Origin: a virus
Direction: 5' to 3' (one strand)
Virus record (IMG/VR): IMGVR_UViG_3300002334_000183
Coordinates: 1 to 64,000 of that record
Length of the DNA: 64,000 nucleotides
Every line of letters begins with the position of its first letter. Positions within the stretch are counted from its first letter, which is position 1. Shown in pieces: positions 42,624 to 52,194 of this stretch. Below the pieces are notes generated by a model. That model ran no database searches and was not told the DNA's origin. It was given only the letters and a program-made list of their open reading frames with translations. The position numbers and the translations under genes were made by a program.

Positions 42624-44258
42624 TTACTCCTGTCCACCTGTGCTGTTTTGAACAGCAATGTCCACACTATCATCACCTGGGATGAATGGCTTTCCACGGA
42701 AATTCACAGCGTTCGCAAACCGGGAAATGCATAGAGGGAACGATTTATCGCAGCCGGGATATAGACGCACCAGTGTGCCCGGCGAAATTTTAAATGGAAA
42801 CGGCACAAATAGTGATAGGTCACCAGTCGCAGCAATCCACGAACGTATCTCTCGCGCTTGTCCTTGGTTGATCCCAGATTCAATAAATATGGCTCCCCCA
42901 TTGAACCAGCCATCCGTGGCGCGCGCGTCTGTTACGCTGATACCAATGTTGGCATTGTCCACATATTCGCTCACAGCACCAGCCCTATTCCAAGCCTCGC
43001 GTGCTGTCATAACTGCTGTCCCATCGGTTGTTTCAGCATCAATCACTGTGTCGTATGTTGGTTCACTTGCATCTGTCACACCAGCAGTTGTCACTTCGTA
43101 AATTACATCTTCATAAACAGCATGATGTGTATTTGTTGTCGCGATTTCTGTAACAGAAAATACAATCTCATCGAAGCAGGCATCGGCAATTCCACCAGAT
43201 ATTTTATTTGCTGTAAGTGTTGTTTTGATGAATCGCGTGTTTACTGGAACAGCAAATGCAACCACACTTCGTTCTTCCCATGTGTCCAATGTAACAATTT
43301 CTTCTGTCGTGCTATCATACAGCGTACTTATCACTGCAGCAGCTGCATCAAGAAATTGCACGAGCACTCTGCCGGTATCATCCGCATTCGTATTCGCTCG
43401 GCGAATAGAGAAGCTAGATTCACATCCAGATGCATCAATAACGGCTTCGGAAACGCCGATGTCAAGAAGAGCAATAGTTTGAGATAGAACATTCAGATCG
43501 GCACTACCCCCACGGAGAAAATTAGCACCAGCATACGGAGATAACCCTTCGGTCGCTCCAACTTCAACTCGCCAAGTTCCAGCATCCACAGTCCAAGCAA
43601 ATGGCACTATGTCGGCACCAGTTGCTCCAGTGTCGAATGATCTGTTTGTCAGTAAGTTTGGAAAAGATACGCCGGTTGTTGATCCAGTTGCCACAAGATA
43701 AAAATCCCCTAATTCCACAGAAGCTGAGCGCTGCACAAGTGGTACTAAAATTGGTATACCACATTTTGACGATCCAAGATCGGTACTACATTCGGCACTA
43801 TATAGTTCCAGCACTTCCTGGCTTAAATTCTGTGTGAGGCCACGCAGTTCGACGGTGTATCCACCTTTAGATGAAAACGTGGCTTCACCCAATTTACCTT
43901 TGCGCATTTTGATCGCGCCATCAGAAAGAGAATCCCAGTTGACAATACTGACCTTGATCGTCGCATAATCAAACAACCCTCCACGCAGATCGTCTTTGCT
44001 AATCACATTGGCATCGAACAATCCACTGACCACAATATTGTCAACAGATAGCCCTGTGTTGCTGGCAATTGCCGAGCGATTAAATCCAGTAGTGGCAGTA
44101 TAAGTTTCGACGCTATCACCATCATCAAATAGGAGATTGACATCGTGATCAGTCAGATGAAAAACCTCACCATCACGGCGCGTCATTTTCCAAATAGTAG
44201 CCAACGTTGTGACGGTACCATCGAGATGGGTCTGTAGTGCTGCACTGAGTGTTTTCAC
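42624..44258 (-). CDS. DUF2163-type tail tip protein
   Basis: The N-terminus LQTHLDGTVTTLATIWKMTRRDGEVFHLTDHD is the recognisable opening of DUF2163 (BR0599/GTA gp13) proteins. The C-terminus PGCDKSFPLCISRFANAVNFRGKPFIPG has the family's conserved Cys pair. A strand-rich insertion of about 200 residues lies between (about 175-370) and may be a carbohydrate-binding or decoration domain. At 544 residues it is longer than the usual ~300. Gene order DUF2460-DUF2163-hub matches the GTA-like tail tip. Confidence 0.85.
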   Translation of the reverse strand: MKTLSAALQTHLDGTVTTLATIWKMTRRDGEVFHLTDHDVNLLFDDGDSVETYTATTGFNRSAIASNTGLSVDNIVVSGLFDANVISKDDLRGGLFDYATIKVSIVNWDSLSDGAIKMRKGKLGEATFSSKGGYTVELRGLTQNLSQEVLELYSAECSTDLGSSKCGIPILVPLVQRSASVELGDFYLVATGSTTGVSFPNLLTNRSFDTGATGADIVPFAWTVDAGTWRVEVGATEGLSPYAGANFLRGGSADLNVLSQTIALLDIGVSEAVIDASGCESSFSIRRANTNADDTGRVLVQFLDAAAAVISTLYDSTTEEIVTLDTWEERSVVAFAVPVNTRFIKTTLTANKISGGIADACFDEIVFSVTEIATTNTHHAVYEDVIYEVTTAGVTDASEPTYDTVIDAETTDGTAVMTAREAWNRAGAVSEYVDNANIGISVTDARATDGWFNGGAIFIESGINQGQAREIRSWIAATGDLSLFVPFPFKISPGTLVRLYPGCDKSFPLCISRFANAVNFRGKPFIPGDDSVDIAVQNSTGGQE

Positions 44259-44894
44259 TTAGGTATCTCTAACTTCGATTATCGGCAAGTTAGGGATTGA
44301 TCCAGCGTTGAATACTGCTAATGTAATACCAAATTGATCCGTATCAAAGCGGCATACAGCGTCAAATTCCAGTGTCACTGATACGTCAGTGCCGGTAGTT
44401 GCCGCATGGGTTGAACCAATCGTGACTTCGCCTGTGGTTGTATCTATGGCAACTTGTGTTGAAGATGGCGCTGTATTGTACACCACCGTTTGCTCAACAC
44501 CGTTAACCTTAGCGACAACTGTACCATTGACAGGCTTTGAGATCAACCTATTAAATGATATCCCACCATCGGTATATGTTCTAAAAAGAGCAAAAGTTGA
44601 CGTAGAAGTGTCTGTTTGCCCTAAAACTTGATCTGTCATCTCATAATCGGACCAGTCTTTGAATCTGAATGAATGCGCGCGGCCTTGTCTGGCATAAAAG
44701 AATGACAGCAATAGAGAGAATTCTTCTTTTGTCTCTATGCCATAACCAATTACCCACTTGCCACGAGTTTGAGACCAGTCAATGTTTCTCTGTTCATGCC
44801 CGGAAGACAGTTCAAAAATCGTGGTTTTAAATCTTGGTCCACCAGTAGCTCCACGTTCAACGTCTTCTGGTAGGCGTGTGTCATGAAAAGCCAT
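44259..44894 (-). CDS. DUF2460-type distal tail protein
   Basis: The sequence FHDTRLPEDVERGATGGPRFKTTIFELSSGHEQRN is the typical start of DUF2460 (GTA gp12) proteins, followed by FYARQGRAHSFRFKDWSDY. These proteins form the distal tail ring that connects tube to hub. 211 residues, the family length. The start overlaps the tape measure stop by one base. Confidence 0.88.
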   Translation of the reverse strand: MAFHDTRLPEDVERGATGGPRFKTTIFELSSGHEQRNIDWSQTRGKWVIGYGIETKEEFSLLLSFFYARQGRAHSFRFKDWSDYEMTDQVLGQTDTSTSTFALFRTYTDGGISFNRLISKPVNGTVVAKVNGVEQTVVYNTAPSSTQVAIDTTTGEVTIGSTHAATTGTDVSVTLEFDAVCRFDTDQFGITLAVFNAGSIPNLPIIEVRDT

Positions 44895-47386
44895 TAGTTA
44901 TTCCTATCGTTGCTACGCGCCAGTTCTTGAGCAAGCTTAGCCTGCACTTGTTCCGGCGACCGCATGAATGAATCAGCGTCAGGTGTGACAATTGTTATAG
45001 AGATATTTTGCACGATGCCATTAGATTCGTTTTGACCTGCACCAGCTTTTTTAGAGTTTGGTGATACAATTACATCCTCACCTTTTGACACTTTAACCAC
45101 TGGGCGATTATTGATGCTCAGAAGATTATTGTCAACCCCCGAACGCCCATCAATTTTGAATGATCCACCTTTTGCAAAACCAAGGAGATTTTCATTCACT
45201 TCACCTTTTTCTCCATCGTTCAGTCCACGATTGTTTGGATCGCCAAGCACAGCAAACTGATTCAGTTTTTCACCTGGCTGGAACGCTATGATACTACTAG
45301 TTTTGGTATTACCACTACCTCCAGAACTACTTCCTGTATTTCCTCCGTTTAATCTTAGTTGTACTTTTTGTTCTGTGACCAGTGCTGCTTGTGCTTTTGC
45401 TAATTGTGCTTGAGCAGCCAATAGATTACCCTGCTGTTTAACCAATGCTATTTGTTTACCAACAGCTCTCAATAATGTTTTTGCCCCAGACTCAAAACTA
45501 CCAGATGCAAGACCTGCTTTATCGACTACAGCCAATGAACTTCGAGAAAATTCTACACCAGCTGCAGAGAGCAATTTAGCTCCTTGCACACCTCCGACAG
45601 CTGCACCTTGAGCCATACTCTCTCCAGCTCTTTTTCCACCTTCGGAAATACCAGCTTGCATGTCAGCGATGATTTGATCAAAGTTATCTGAATGAGCCTG
45701 TCTCTCAGCATCAGCTGCTTCTTTTCTTTTCTTGATAGTTTCAATAGTTGCTTTATGAATCGAGTCATACATTTTATCGGCGGCTTCTTTTCCGCCTTTA
45801 GCAAATGCTTCCTGAATTTTTTGAGAATTAGATTTGGCTGCTTCTTCTCCGCCTTTTTTATGTGCTTCTAAAATGCTACCGGCAGCAGCTTCGCCGCCTT
45901 CAAGATGTCCTGCTTTAATTGCTTCTGCAGCTTCCTGCCCATCAATCAATACATTGATAACACTATTCGCTAAACTTGTTATTCCTAGTGCATCCAGAGT
46001 TGCTTTTATGCCTTCGAATATAAATTTAACTGCATCCCAAACAGCTTGAGCAATCTGTCTAACAACTTTGAATTCTTTTCCAAGACTAACTAAGGCTGCG
46101 ATCATAGAACCCACGATTACAACGATGCGTACTATTGGATTTGCTAGGAGCACTCTAAAGAATGTAAGTGTCGCTGTGATGGCTGCAGGTATAGCTTGTC
46201 GAGCATAACGAATTAAAATTGCTGTAGATAATGCAATCACAGCAACAGTTGTTCGACTGATCGCATTCTCCGGTCCGCCCAGCGCCGAAACAATAGCCGA
46301 TCCAGCATTTGCGAAGACCGTGCCTAATCCTTTTACAACACGCACAAGGAAATCAACTGCTGATCCAATCGAACCAATTATTCCACCGGCACTAATCATT
46401 TCTCTTCTGAATAGAACCAAAGCAGTAACGGCACCAATGACAACACGCACCAAAATTACCATACTGTTGTTAGATAGAATATTAACTGCCGCCGTAACCG
46501 CACCGGTTGCTGCAACAAATGCAAACATGGCTGGCACCAGTATGGATGCAATAGCTCCACCTACAACCAAAACTGCAGGACCAATAATTTTCATATTATT
46601 TGCGATGAACAACATTGCTTGAGAGAACGTCGAAGCGATGCCGGTTGCCTCATTCAGTGTATTAATAAAGAAGATGACGTTGTTTTCAAGAACAGTAAAA
46701 GACTGTGCGATTGTTGGCACTGTTTTTGCAAATTTGTCGTTTAATTCCACACGCGCTTTTTTGAAAGCATCAAGCACAATTTTTGCGGTAATAGCTCCAG
46801 ATTTACCCAGCTCACGCAATTCACCACGAGCCACGCCCATGCCTTTCGCGATAACATCAGCAACAGCAGGCAACTGCTCCAAAACAGAACGCAGTTCGTC
46901 GCCACGCAGAGCGCCAGATGCCAAACCCTGACCCAACTGAATGATACCGTTTGATGCTTCTTTAGCAGACGCACCAGATAGGATCGTCGCTTGGTTCAAG
47001 CTCTCTGTGAAGTTTAGGAGTTCTTGTTGGCTCACACCCATCTCAGCCGTAGCCAGAGCAACACGAGCATAAATATCAGCTGTGCCTTTAAACGCCGATC
47101 TGGAGCGGTTAGCGATGTCGCCCAGCTCACTAGTCACACGTTTAAGGTTCTCGGTACCAGTTGTTACCAAGCGCAATCTGTTCTGCATTTCTGTGAAAGT
47201 GTCTGAATATTCTTTTAAGACTGACAGGGTTTTTCTGATAGCCAGCAAGCCAAGAATTGCTCGCAGATCATCAACACCATTAGCGGCTTTTTTGCCTGCC
47301 TTGCCTACAGCTTGAAGGTTTGAACGGACAATTTTTGAGCCCCTATCAGTGACGACAATCTCAATGCCTTCTCTAATATTTGCCAT
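44894..47386 (-). CDS. Tape measure protein
   Basis: The N-terminus (about 60-240) has the conserved tape-measure N-domain: TFTEMQNRLRLVT, FKGTADIYARVALATAEMG, GLASGALRGDELRSVLEQLP and LGKSGAITAKIVLDAF. Several hydrophobic helices follow (about 255-430), with a long helical, Ala/Glu/Lys-rich region and a polar C-terminus. At 830 residues and the usual 0.15 nm per residue it would set a tail of roughly 125 nm. Its gene follows the chaperones and the gp10-like gene and precedes the distal tail gene, as in most siphoviruses. Confidence 0.9.
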   Translation of the reverse strand: MANIREGIEIVVTDRGSKIVRSNLQAVGKAGKKAANGVDDLRAILGLLAIRKTLSVLKEYSDTFTEMQNRLRLVTTGTENLKRVTSELGDIANRSRSAFKGTADIYARVALATAEMGVSQQELLNFTESLNQATILSGASAKEASNGIIQLGQGLASGALRGDELRSVLEQLPAVADVIAKGMGVARGELRELGKSGAITAKIVLDAFKKARVELNDKFAKTVPTIAQSFTVLENNVIFFINTLNEATGIASTFSQAMLFIANNMKIIGPAVLVVGGAIASILVPAMFAFVAATGAVTAAVNILSNNSMVILVRVVIGAVTALVLFRREMISAGGIIGSIGSAVDFLVRVVKGLGTVFANAGSAIVSALGGPENAISRTTVAVIALSTAILIRYARQAIPAAITATLTFFRVLLANPIVRIVVIVGSMIAALVSLGKEFKVVRQIAQAVWDAVKFIFEGIKATLDALGITSLANSVINVLIDGQEAAEAIKAGHLEGGEAAAGSILEAHKKGGEEAAKSNSQKIQEAFAKGGKEAADKMYDSIHKATIETIKKRKEAADAERQAHSDNFDQIIADMQAGISEGGKRAGESMAQGAAVGGVQGAKLLSAAGVEFSRSSLAVVDKAGLASGSFESGAKTLLRAVGKQIALVKQQGNLLAAQAQLAKAQAALVTEQKVQLRLNGGNTGSSSGGSGNTKTSSIIAFQPGEKLNQFAVLGDPNNRGLNDGEKGEVNENLLGFAKGGSFKIDGRSGVDNNLLSINNRPVVKVSKGEDVIVSPNSKKAGAGQNESNGIVQNISITIVTPDADSFMRSPEQVQAKLAQELARSNDRNN

Positions 47387-47394
47387 TTATTATC

Positions 47395-47817
47395 CTAACT
47401 CATCCAGACTGATTCTGCTCTGCCCAGTGCATCAATTGCCGCTCGCACCGCTCGTCTTACGAAACCGGATGGAGCCTGATCACTATGCCCTTCGTTCAAA
47501 GCAGTAATGTGTTCTATTCTATTGGTCAAAAACACAGCCTGCTCTGGCTGCGCTTGATCAATCGTTCTATTATTTTTGGAAATAGTAGACACACCGCCCT
47601 GGTCTAAACCAGTTGATATGTCAGAACCAAATCCTAAAGTTGCACTCCAACCACCTCGTGCCTCACCAGTGTCAACCGGGGTATCGAGAACTACGAATTG
47701 ATTTGCAGCTTTCGCTACCAATTTTTTCGCTTCATTGGTGCCTGTGACAACCTGTTTTGCTCGGCGATTCATTCGGGCTTGAAAGCTGGCAATTCCTGTC
47801 TTAAAACTGCCAGCCAT
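47395..47817 (-). CDS. HK97 gp10-like tail completion/neck protein
   Basis: The pattern VLDTPVDTGEARGGW and the later FLTNRIEHITALNEGHSDQAPSGFVRRAV match head-tail joining or tail-completion proteins of the HK97 gp10 kind. 140 residues is the family size. It is unusual that it lies between the tail chaperone and the tape measure; in most siphoviruses this gene precedes the tail terminator gene. No alternative function is suggested by its sequence. Confidence 0.72.
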   Translation of the reverse strand: MAGSFKTGIASFQARMNRRAKQVVTGTNEAKKLVAKAANQFVVLDTPVDTGEARGGWSATLGFGSDISTGLDQGGVSTISKNNRTIDQAQPEQAVFLTNRIEHITALNEGHSDQAPSGFVRRAVRAAIDALGRAESVWMS

Positions 47818-47820
47818 AAT

Positions 47821-48593
47821 CTAAACCTTCTTTTTACTTTTTGCCGTGTAGAACTTGTCCTGTGTTGCATCCATTGCCACTATATGATGGTGCATGGCTT
47901 CGGTTTGCGTATTATCCAGTTCCAGTTCTTTACAATAATTTTGAACAGCGCTCCAAGGAATGGCACCATCGGTGCGCTCGCTATTCAAGTCTTTAAATGC
48001 ATTGTAGAACAATCCTAAACCTAATTGCAGGTCCGGCGCGTCTTCAATGGATTTTGGGTATTTCTTACCACCAGCACGCTTTACTTGTTCTAATATGTTT
48101 CGTTCGGTCGGTCCTTGCTTTAGCGAATAAAGCAGAACCTCTGTTAGTTTTTTGCCTCTTGCTCCAGATCATCGACGCGGAAAGTAGCAGCTTGTTCTGC
48201 TGCGTCTTTCACTGCGATAAATAGTTCTGGCAGAGCTTTGAAAGTGGCAACTACATTTTCTGGCGTGAATGAGATGTTCTTCCCATCTTTGCCTTCAATG
48301 GCTGAAACCCAGACATCTTTGTCTTCGTTTTTCTCTTCTTGAGATTTGACAGTCCAACCAACAACAATTGATTCGGCATAGGCTTGGTACAGGATGTCCA
48401 TTGCCACATCTTCGTGCATTGTGTTAGCTGCAAGGGCTCGACGATGTGGACGAGATTTTGCCTCCATCACTTTTGCATATTTCTTGTTGGCTCCACCGGC
48501 GCGCGCGATGCGAATACGGAAAGAACCATAATCCAGTTCAACTCCACCTTTTTCAAGGTCGTCGTTAGTTTGGAAGCTTGAGTACATTGACAT
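47821..48593 (-). CDS. Tail assembly chaperone gpGT-like fusion, made by -1 frameshift
   Basis: Translation of the upstream 149-residue frame continues in the -1 frame after the slippery heptamer at 48147-48153, giving about 108 further residues: the T part begins LTEVLLYSLKQG and ends YTAKSKKKV, a total near 257. The short frame 47821-48012 that lacks a normal start is therefore the end of this fusion, not a separate gene. In lambda-like phages gpG and gpGT load the tape measure for tube assembly. The downstream order (gp10-like, tape measure) fits. Confidence 0.85.
48144..48593 (-). CDS. Tail assembly chaperone gpG-like (unshifted product)
   Basis: This 149-residue protein ends with ...LEQEAKN just after the slippery site. 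Its composition (charged, helical) and position between the major tail protein and tape measure are as expected for tail assembly chaperone G. It starts MSMYSSF with AAGGA upstream. It would be produced in excess over the frameshifted fusion. Confidence 0.85.
   Translation of the reverse strand: MSMYSSFQTNDDLEKGGVELDYGSFRIRIARAGGANKKYAKVMEAKSRPHRRALAANTMHEDVAMDILYQAYAESIVVGWTVKSQEEKNEDKDVWVSAIEGKDGKNISFTPENVVATFKALPELFIAVKDAAEQAATFRVDDLEQEAKN
48147..48153 (-). promoter_or_regulatory. Programmed -1 frameshift slippery site
   Basis: On the minus strand the heptamer A AAA AAC in frame (GCA AAA AAC) is followed at once by the stop TAA. It matches the X XXY YYZ rule for -1 slippage and lies exactly where siphovirus tail chaperone genes shift. 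The -1 frame stays open for 108 codons. Confidence 0.88.
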
Positions 48594-48634
48594 AATAAAA
48601 TCCTTCGGGTTATCGGGTTTTTGTGGAGCAGTTT

Positions 48635-50191
48635 TTACGCTGCAGCCACGGTAGGTAGGTAATCAAAGAACACCATCATCATAGTGTAATCTAGAGTTGG
48701 ATCGATAGACGCAGCTGTCGCAGCATCCATATCAAGAGGGAGCTTGATTGGTTCATCTTGTTCGATATTTGGACGACCATCACCAAGCGTGATAAGAGGC
48801 ACATCAAGAACGATACCTGCATTGTTTTTAGACAGTGCGATATCCAGTGTGATGCTTGTGTTTGCACGAACAGATTCGATGGCAGCCACGTCCGCAAAAT
48901 AAACTTCGAGAGAACCAGACACTTGGAAAGTACCAGCAGTCACATCGAATGAACCTAGAGTACCAACCGCTTTGTTTGGAGACAGGTTGTTATTCAGCGT
49001 AATTGTGATATCGCTTGCGAAAGCGAATAGTGGGTCTGGCGCTTCGTTAGACGAGCTCACAGCAGCCAATTTAATGCGACTGAAATCAGAGCTTGTGTTA
49101 AATGCGTCAGTTTCGACAAGAGAAGGTCTGTTTCCTGTTTTCAGAGAAGTAGGACCATCAATTGTTGAGCTGTTTGTTCCCATGAACGAAAGATCAGCAG
49201 TCATGATATCAGCAGTAGGAATGTTGAATGTCACTTCACCTGGTACCTGACCTTCAAGATATTCGGCTTGAATTTCTGCTGTGAGCGCACCATCTGGCGC
49301 ACCAAGGGTACGTTCAAAATTATAAGAACGGCGTTTGATCAACGCAGCAAGTTCGTTTTTCAGCACGCGCCCGAAGAACACATTAACTGTCAGAGAGCCA
49401 GCGCTTTCGACAACCATTACGCTGTCAGACTTGTCAAATTCAATGTACGTTGCGGCAACGCTACGGATACGTTTGAAGCCATTATTTTCTGCGTTTGTGA
49501 ACACAGTACCGGCACCATCAGAACCAATGTACATCCACTCGCCGGGGATAAGCCCAAAATCGGTAAAGTCTTTTGCACCGGTTGTACGAACAAGGCGAGG
49601 TAGTGGGTTGGTAACGTCAATTTCAACTTCGCCAGCTACAAAAGCGTGACCGACATTTACGATGCGCGCAGTTGCAGGCGGTGAAGCCTCCGCGATAAGA
49701 ACACCATCAGCGACTTCAACAGAAGTGTTGAGTACAATTGCTGTTATAGCATTCACTGCATTGTTTGCAGCATTCGTGAAATTTTGACCTTGGATCAGGT
49801 CGTCAACTTGGTATGCCCCAGTTGCAGCAACTTCGTATTCATCTGGGTTACCAGAATCAACGTCAACGACTGTAACAAGTTCTTCACCTTTTATGCGATG
49901 ATCTGCGAAAAAGAATCCTTGTAGGATATCTTGCAGGTTTGTTTGTGTAACATCGGTGCCAAAGCCACCATTTGCATCGAGATCAACAACAACACCTTTT
50001 TTACGCTGGCGTGAATCGTTGATTGGATTACGGGCTTTCGTCGTGATCGAACCACCAAAGTCGTCGTAGCCATTAGGCTCAAGAGGAATCCAGTCAGGAG
50101 TGCCGGGCAGAGTACCAAGCGTGGCACCAATTACTTCTTCCGCATAGCGCAGCCCAGTGGCATTACTATCAATTTTTACTGCTGCGACCAT
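48635..50191 (-). CDS. Major tail (tube) protein, first of two paralogues
   Basis: The 518-residue protein has a Phage_tube-type fold: an N-terminal strand region (about 5-90), an inserted middle domain (about 110-260), and a C-terminal half with FQVSGSLEVYFADVAAIE, the usual tube motif. ATG 50191 has GGA at good spacing; the TTG at 50203 is less likely. The gene is next to the tail chaperone, as in most siphoviruses. The inserted domain could project from the tube surface. A second gene with the same C-terminal motif lies just upstream. Confidence 0.8.
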   Translation of the reverse strand: MVAAVKIDSNATGLRYAEEVIGATLGTLPGTPDWIPLEPNGYDDFGGSITTKARNPINDSRQRKKGVVVDLDANGGFGTDVTQTNLQDILQGFFFADHRIKGEELVTVVDVDSGNPDEYEVAATGAYQVDDLIQGQNFTNAANNAVNAITAIVLNTSVEVADGVLIAEASPPATARIVNVGHAFVAGEVEIDVTNPLPRLVRTTGAKDFTDFGLIPGEWMYIGSDGAGTVFTNAENNGFKRIRSVAATYIEFDKSDSVMVVESAGSLTVNVFFGRVLKNELAALIKRRSYNFERTLGAPDGALTAEIQAEYLEGQVPGEVTFNIPTADIMTADLSFMGTNSSTIDGPTSLKTGNRPSLVETDAFNTSSDFSRIKLAAVSSSNEAPDPLFAFASDITITLNNNLSPNKAVGTLGSFDVTAGTFQVSGSLEVYFADVAAIESVRANTSITLDIALSKNNAGIVLDVPLITLGDGRPNIEQDEPIKLPLDMDAATAASIDPTLDYTMMMVFFDYLPTVAAA

Positions 50192-50232
50192 TTCGAATTC
50201 CAATCTTGTTGTAAAGGAGCGGGAGCATCCAA

Positions 50233-50269
50233 CCCGACAATGGACACCCCCTAACTTTCCCGAGTCGGG
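50233..50269 (-). other. Leader hairpins before the major tail gene
   Basis: CCCGAC (50233-50238) can pair with GTCGGG (50264-50269). A shorter palindrome CCCGAGTCGGG (50259-50269) competes with it. They lie between the promoter candidate at 50292-50320 and the start at 50191, so they may stabilise the mRNA or form a weak terminator. There is no clear T-run. Confidence 0.35.
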
Positions 50270-50291
50270 GCCGGTTAATTAATTTGGATAG

Positions 50292-50320
50292 ATTGTCTCA
50301 CAGCGTTAACCATAAATCAA
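50292..50320 (-). promoter_or_regulatory. Promoter candidate for the major tail gene
   Basis: On the minus strand TTGATT (50320-50315), 17 bases, GACAAT (50297-50292), with GTTAAC inside the spacer. It lies about 100 bases before the major tail start and just after the end of the paralogue gene. Confidence 0.5.
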
Positions 50321-50338
50321 GAAATATTTTAAATGGCT

Positions 50339-52192
50339 CTATATGGGCTTGACACTTGAAAACCGGTCAATTTGAATAAGACACTGTGTAATTGGGTCTC
50401 TTTTTGCCATCCATTGCAATTCATCTCGAATTCCAGCAGGCACATCTTGCGTTGATGCGCCTCTGAGCTCGACTAAATGGTCTGTGATAATGACGCTAGG
50501 AATCGTAAAAACGTAAACATTTCCAGATAAGTCATTGTAATTCCAAGACAAAGATATTGTGTCGTGATTCACAAAATTATTGTATAAATCCAGTGTCTCA
50601 AAATAAGCTTCTAGCGATCCAGAAATTTCAAAACGTCCAAGTCCTACATCAATCGGATATTTTGTTCCAACTGCAAATTGCTTTTTCGCATTTGCATCAA
50701 TATCCAATACTACTTTTTCCACTGCAGTTGTCATCGGCAAACCATCTTTACTAATATTTCCGATATTCGCCGTGCAATGAATTACATTTGTGGTTACAGA
50801 TCGTAATCTATTATACGAAGATGCATTGAACTGATCCATTTGTGTCAGAGACTCCAGCACTGTACCCGACACTAAATTATCTCCATCTTTCAGCAGAATG
50901 GAATCTCTCGGTGTGACTCTTCTTCCTTCCAGGGCAACCTCGCCCATCACCATTTGTCCCGCCATCATGTGCAGCGACAATGCAGATACTCTCATGCCAT
51001 CTTGCAGGCTGCTAATTCCTAAATCTTCGTACTGTTCTTCAATCGTGAATGATTTTTTTGATGCCTGTGGGTCGGTTGGATTTTTCAACACCGATCCTTT
51101 TATTGCTACAGCTCCAAGAACCGCCACACTTGGTGGGTGAGGCGTCACAGTTAGAGTGTCTGCACCAGCAGCCGTAATCGTGAAGAAACCGCGTGCAGCG
51201 GCTGCGCTGGCAACAGAAACAGTAGAAAAAACCATTGCTCCACCTGAATCCACCATTTCGGCAGCTATGGCGGTTACTAAGTTCGTCAGAAAATACAAAG
51301 TGACAACAGAGCCAGATACGGTTGCCCGGATGCCAATGTCTCCAGAGTTGTTTTTTTCATTGATCGCCGAGCAGATATTAGTAGCAGAATCAGCACTGGT
51401 TGCTCCAGTAGCAAAATCGACACCGGCAAATAACGAAATTATATCGATACCGTCAGTCATAGAGACATTATCGCCAGCAGTCACGGTGGCGCTGAATGTG
51501 ATTGTTTGATTAGAAAATGTGATTGATCCGGTAGGAATATCAAGATAAATTCTCTGACCTACAACAAACGATCCTAATTCATTATTCCCATTGCTATCAA
51601 TTGTCGAATTACCACCTGTACCCAAACGAATGTCTGAACTTTGAACAACCACATCATTTGCATCGATCAGAAACGCATAGCCATTTGTTGCCTCAATAGT
51701 GCCGGGAGACGTAGTAAAGGTGATCGTTGTATCAGTAGCACCAAAAGAAATTGTGCTGATAGCATTGTATCCATTATTGCCTTGAGTCAGAAATCCTTCC
51801 AGCTTCACGATTTGACCCACAAAGAAGTATCCAGTTACATCTGCGCCAGACACCACTATGGTGTTATTGGCTGTCCAAGCAACGTCACCAAATTTGTCAA
51901 ACGTCATTGATCTCGACCAAGTGCCTGATAAAACAGCCTCTAAGAAAGCATCGTGTGACCCTGCACTTATTTCAAATGATTGTTGGGAATTGGCACCATG
52001 AGTCACTTCAACTATTCTGCTCACCATGCGGTCGCTATTAAGCTGCCCATTGAGTACTGAATCTTTTTCTGTTATGAGATTGTTATGGATGAAATTTATA
52101 ACTCGCGCAGAGCCATTGACTGGAGTTTGTCCCCATTCAGTTTCATCAAGGATAACAAGTTTGGAATCTTGAGGGTGGGCTATTTCGGTCAC
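50339..52192 (-). CDS. Tail tube protein, second paralogue
   Basis: The 617-residue protein shares with the previous one an N-terminal strand region and the C-terminal tube motif FEISGSLEAYFETLDLYN. It also has a larger central insertion (about 90-360) with several strand-rich repeats containing TFTTSPG- and ITAAGADTLTVT-like sequences. Two such genes side by side suggest a duplicated tail tube, with one as the main subunit and the other perhaps a tube-initiator or minor ring. It lies between the tail terminator gene and the major tail gene. Confidence 0.75.
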   Translation of the reverse strand: MTEIAHPQDSKLVILDETEWGQTPVNGSARVINFIHNNLITEKDSVLNGQLNSDRMVSRIVEVTHGANSQQSFEISAGSHDAFLEAVLSGTWSRSMTFDKFGDVAWTANNTIVVSGADVTGYFFVGQIVKLEGFLTQGNNGYNAISTISFGATDTTITFTTSPGTIEATNGYAFLIDANDVVVQSSDIRLGTGGNSTIDSNGNNELGSFVVGQRIYLDIPTGSITFSNQTITFSATVTAGDNVSMTDGIDIISLFAGVDFATGATSADSATNICSAINEKNNSGDIGIRATVSGSVVTLYFLTNLVTAIAAEMVDSGGAMVFSTVSVASAAAARGFFTITAAGADTLTVTPHPPSVAVLGAVAIKGSVLKNPTDPQASKKSFTIEEQYEDLGISSLQDGMRVSALSLHMMAGQMVMGEVALEGRRVTPRDSILLKDGDNLVSGTVLESLTQMDQFNASSYNRLRSVTTNVIHCTANIGNISKDGLPMTTAVEKVVLDIDANAKKQFAVGTKYPIDVGLGRFEISGSLEAYFETLDLYNNFVNHDTISLSWNYNDLSGNVYVFTIPSVIITDHLVELRGASTQDVPAGIRDELQWMAKRDPITQCLIQIDRFSSVKPI

Positions 52193-52194
52193 GC

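Noticed and set aside
42858-43487. 209-residue plus-strand frame opposite the DUF2163 gene
   Set aside because: Cys-rich nonsense-like composition, antisense to a conserved tail tip gene.
47821-48012. Separate 63-codon gene starting with TTG
   Set aside because: It has no normal start and is in frame with the -1 frameshift product of the tail chaperone, so it is the end of that fusion.
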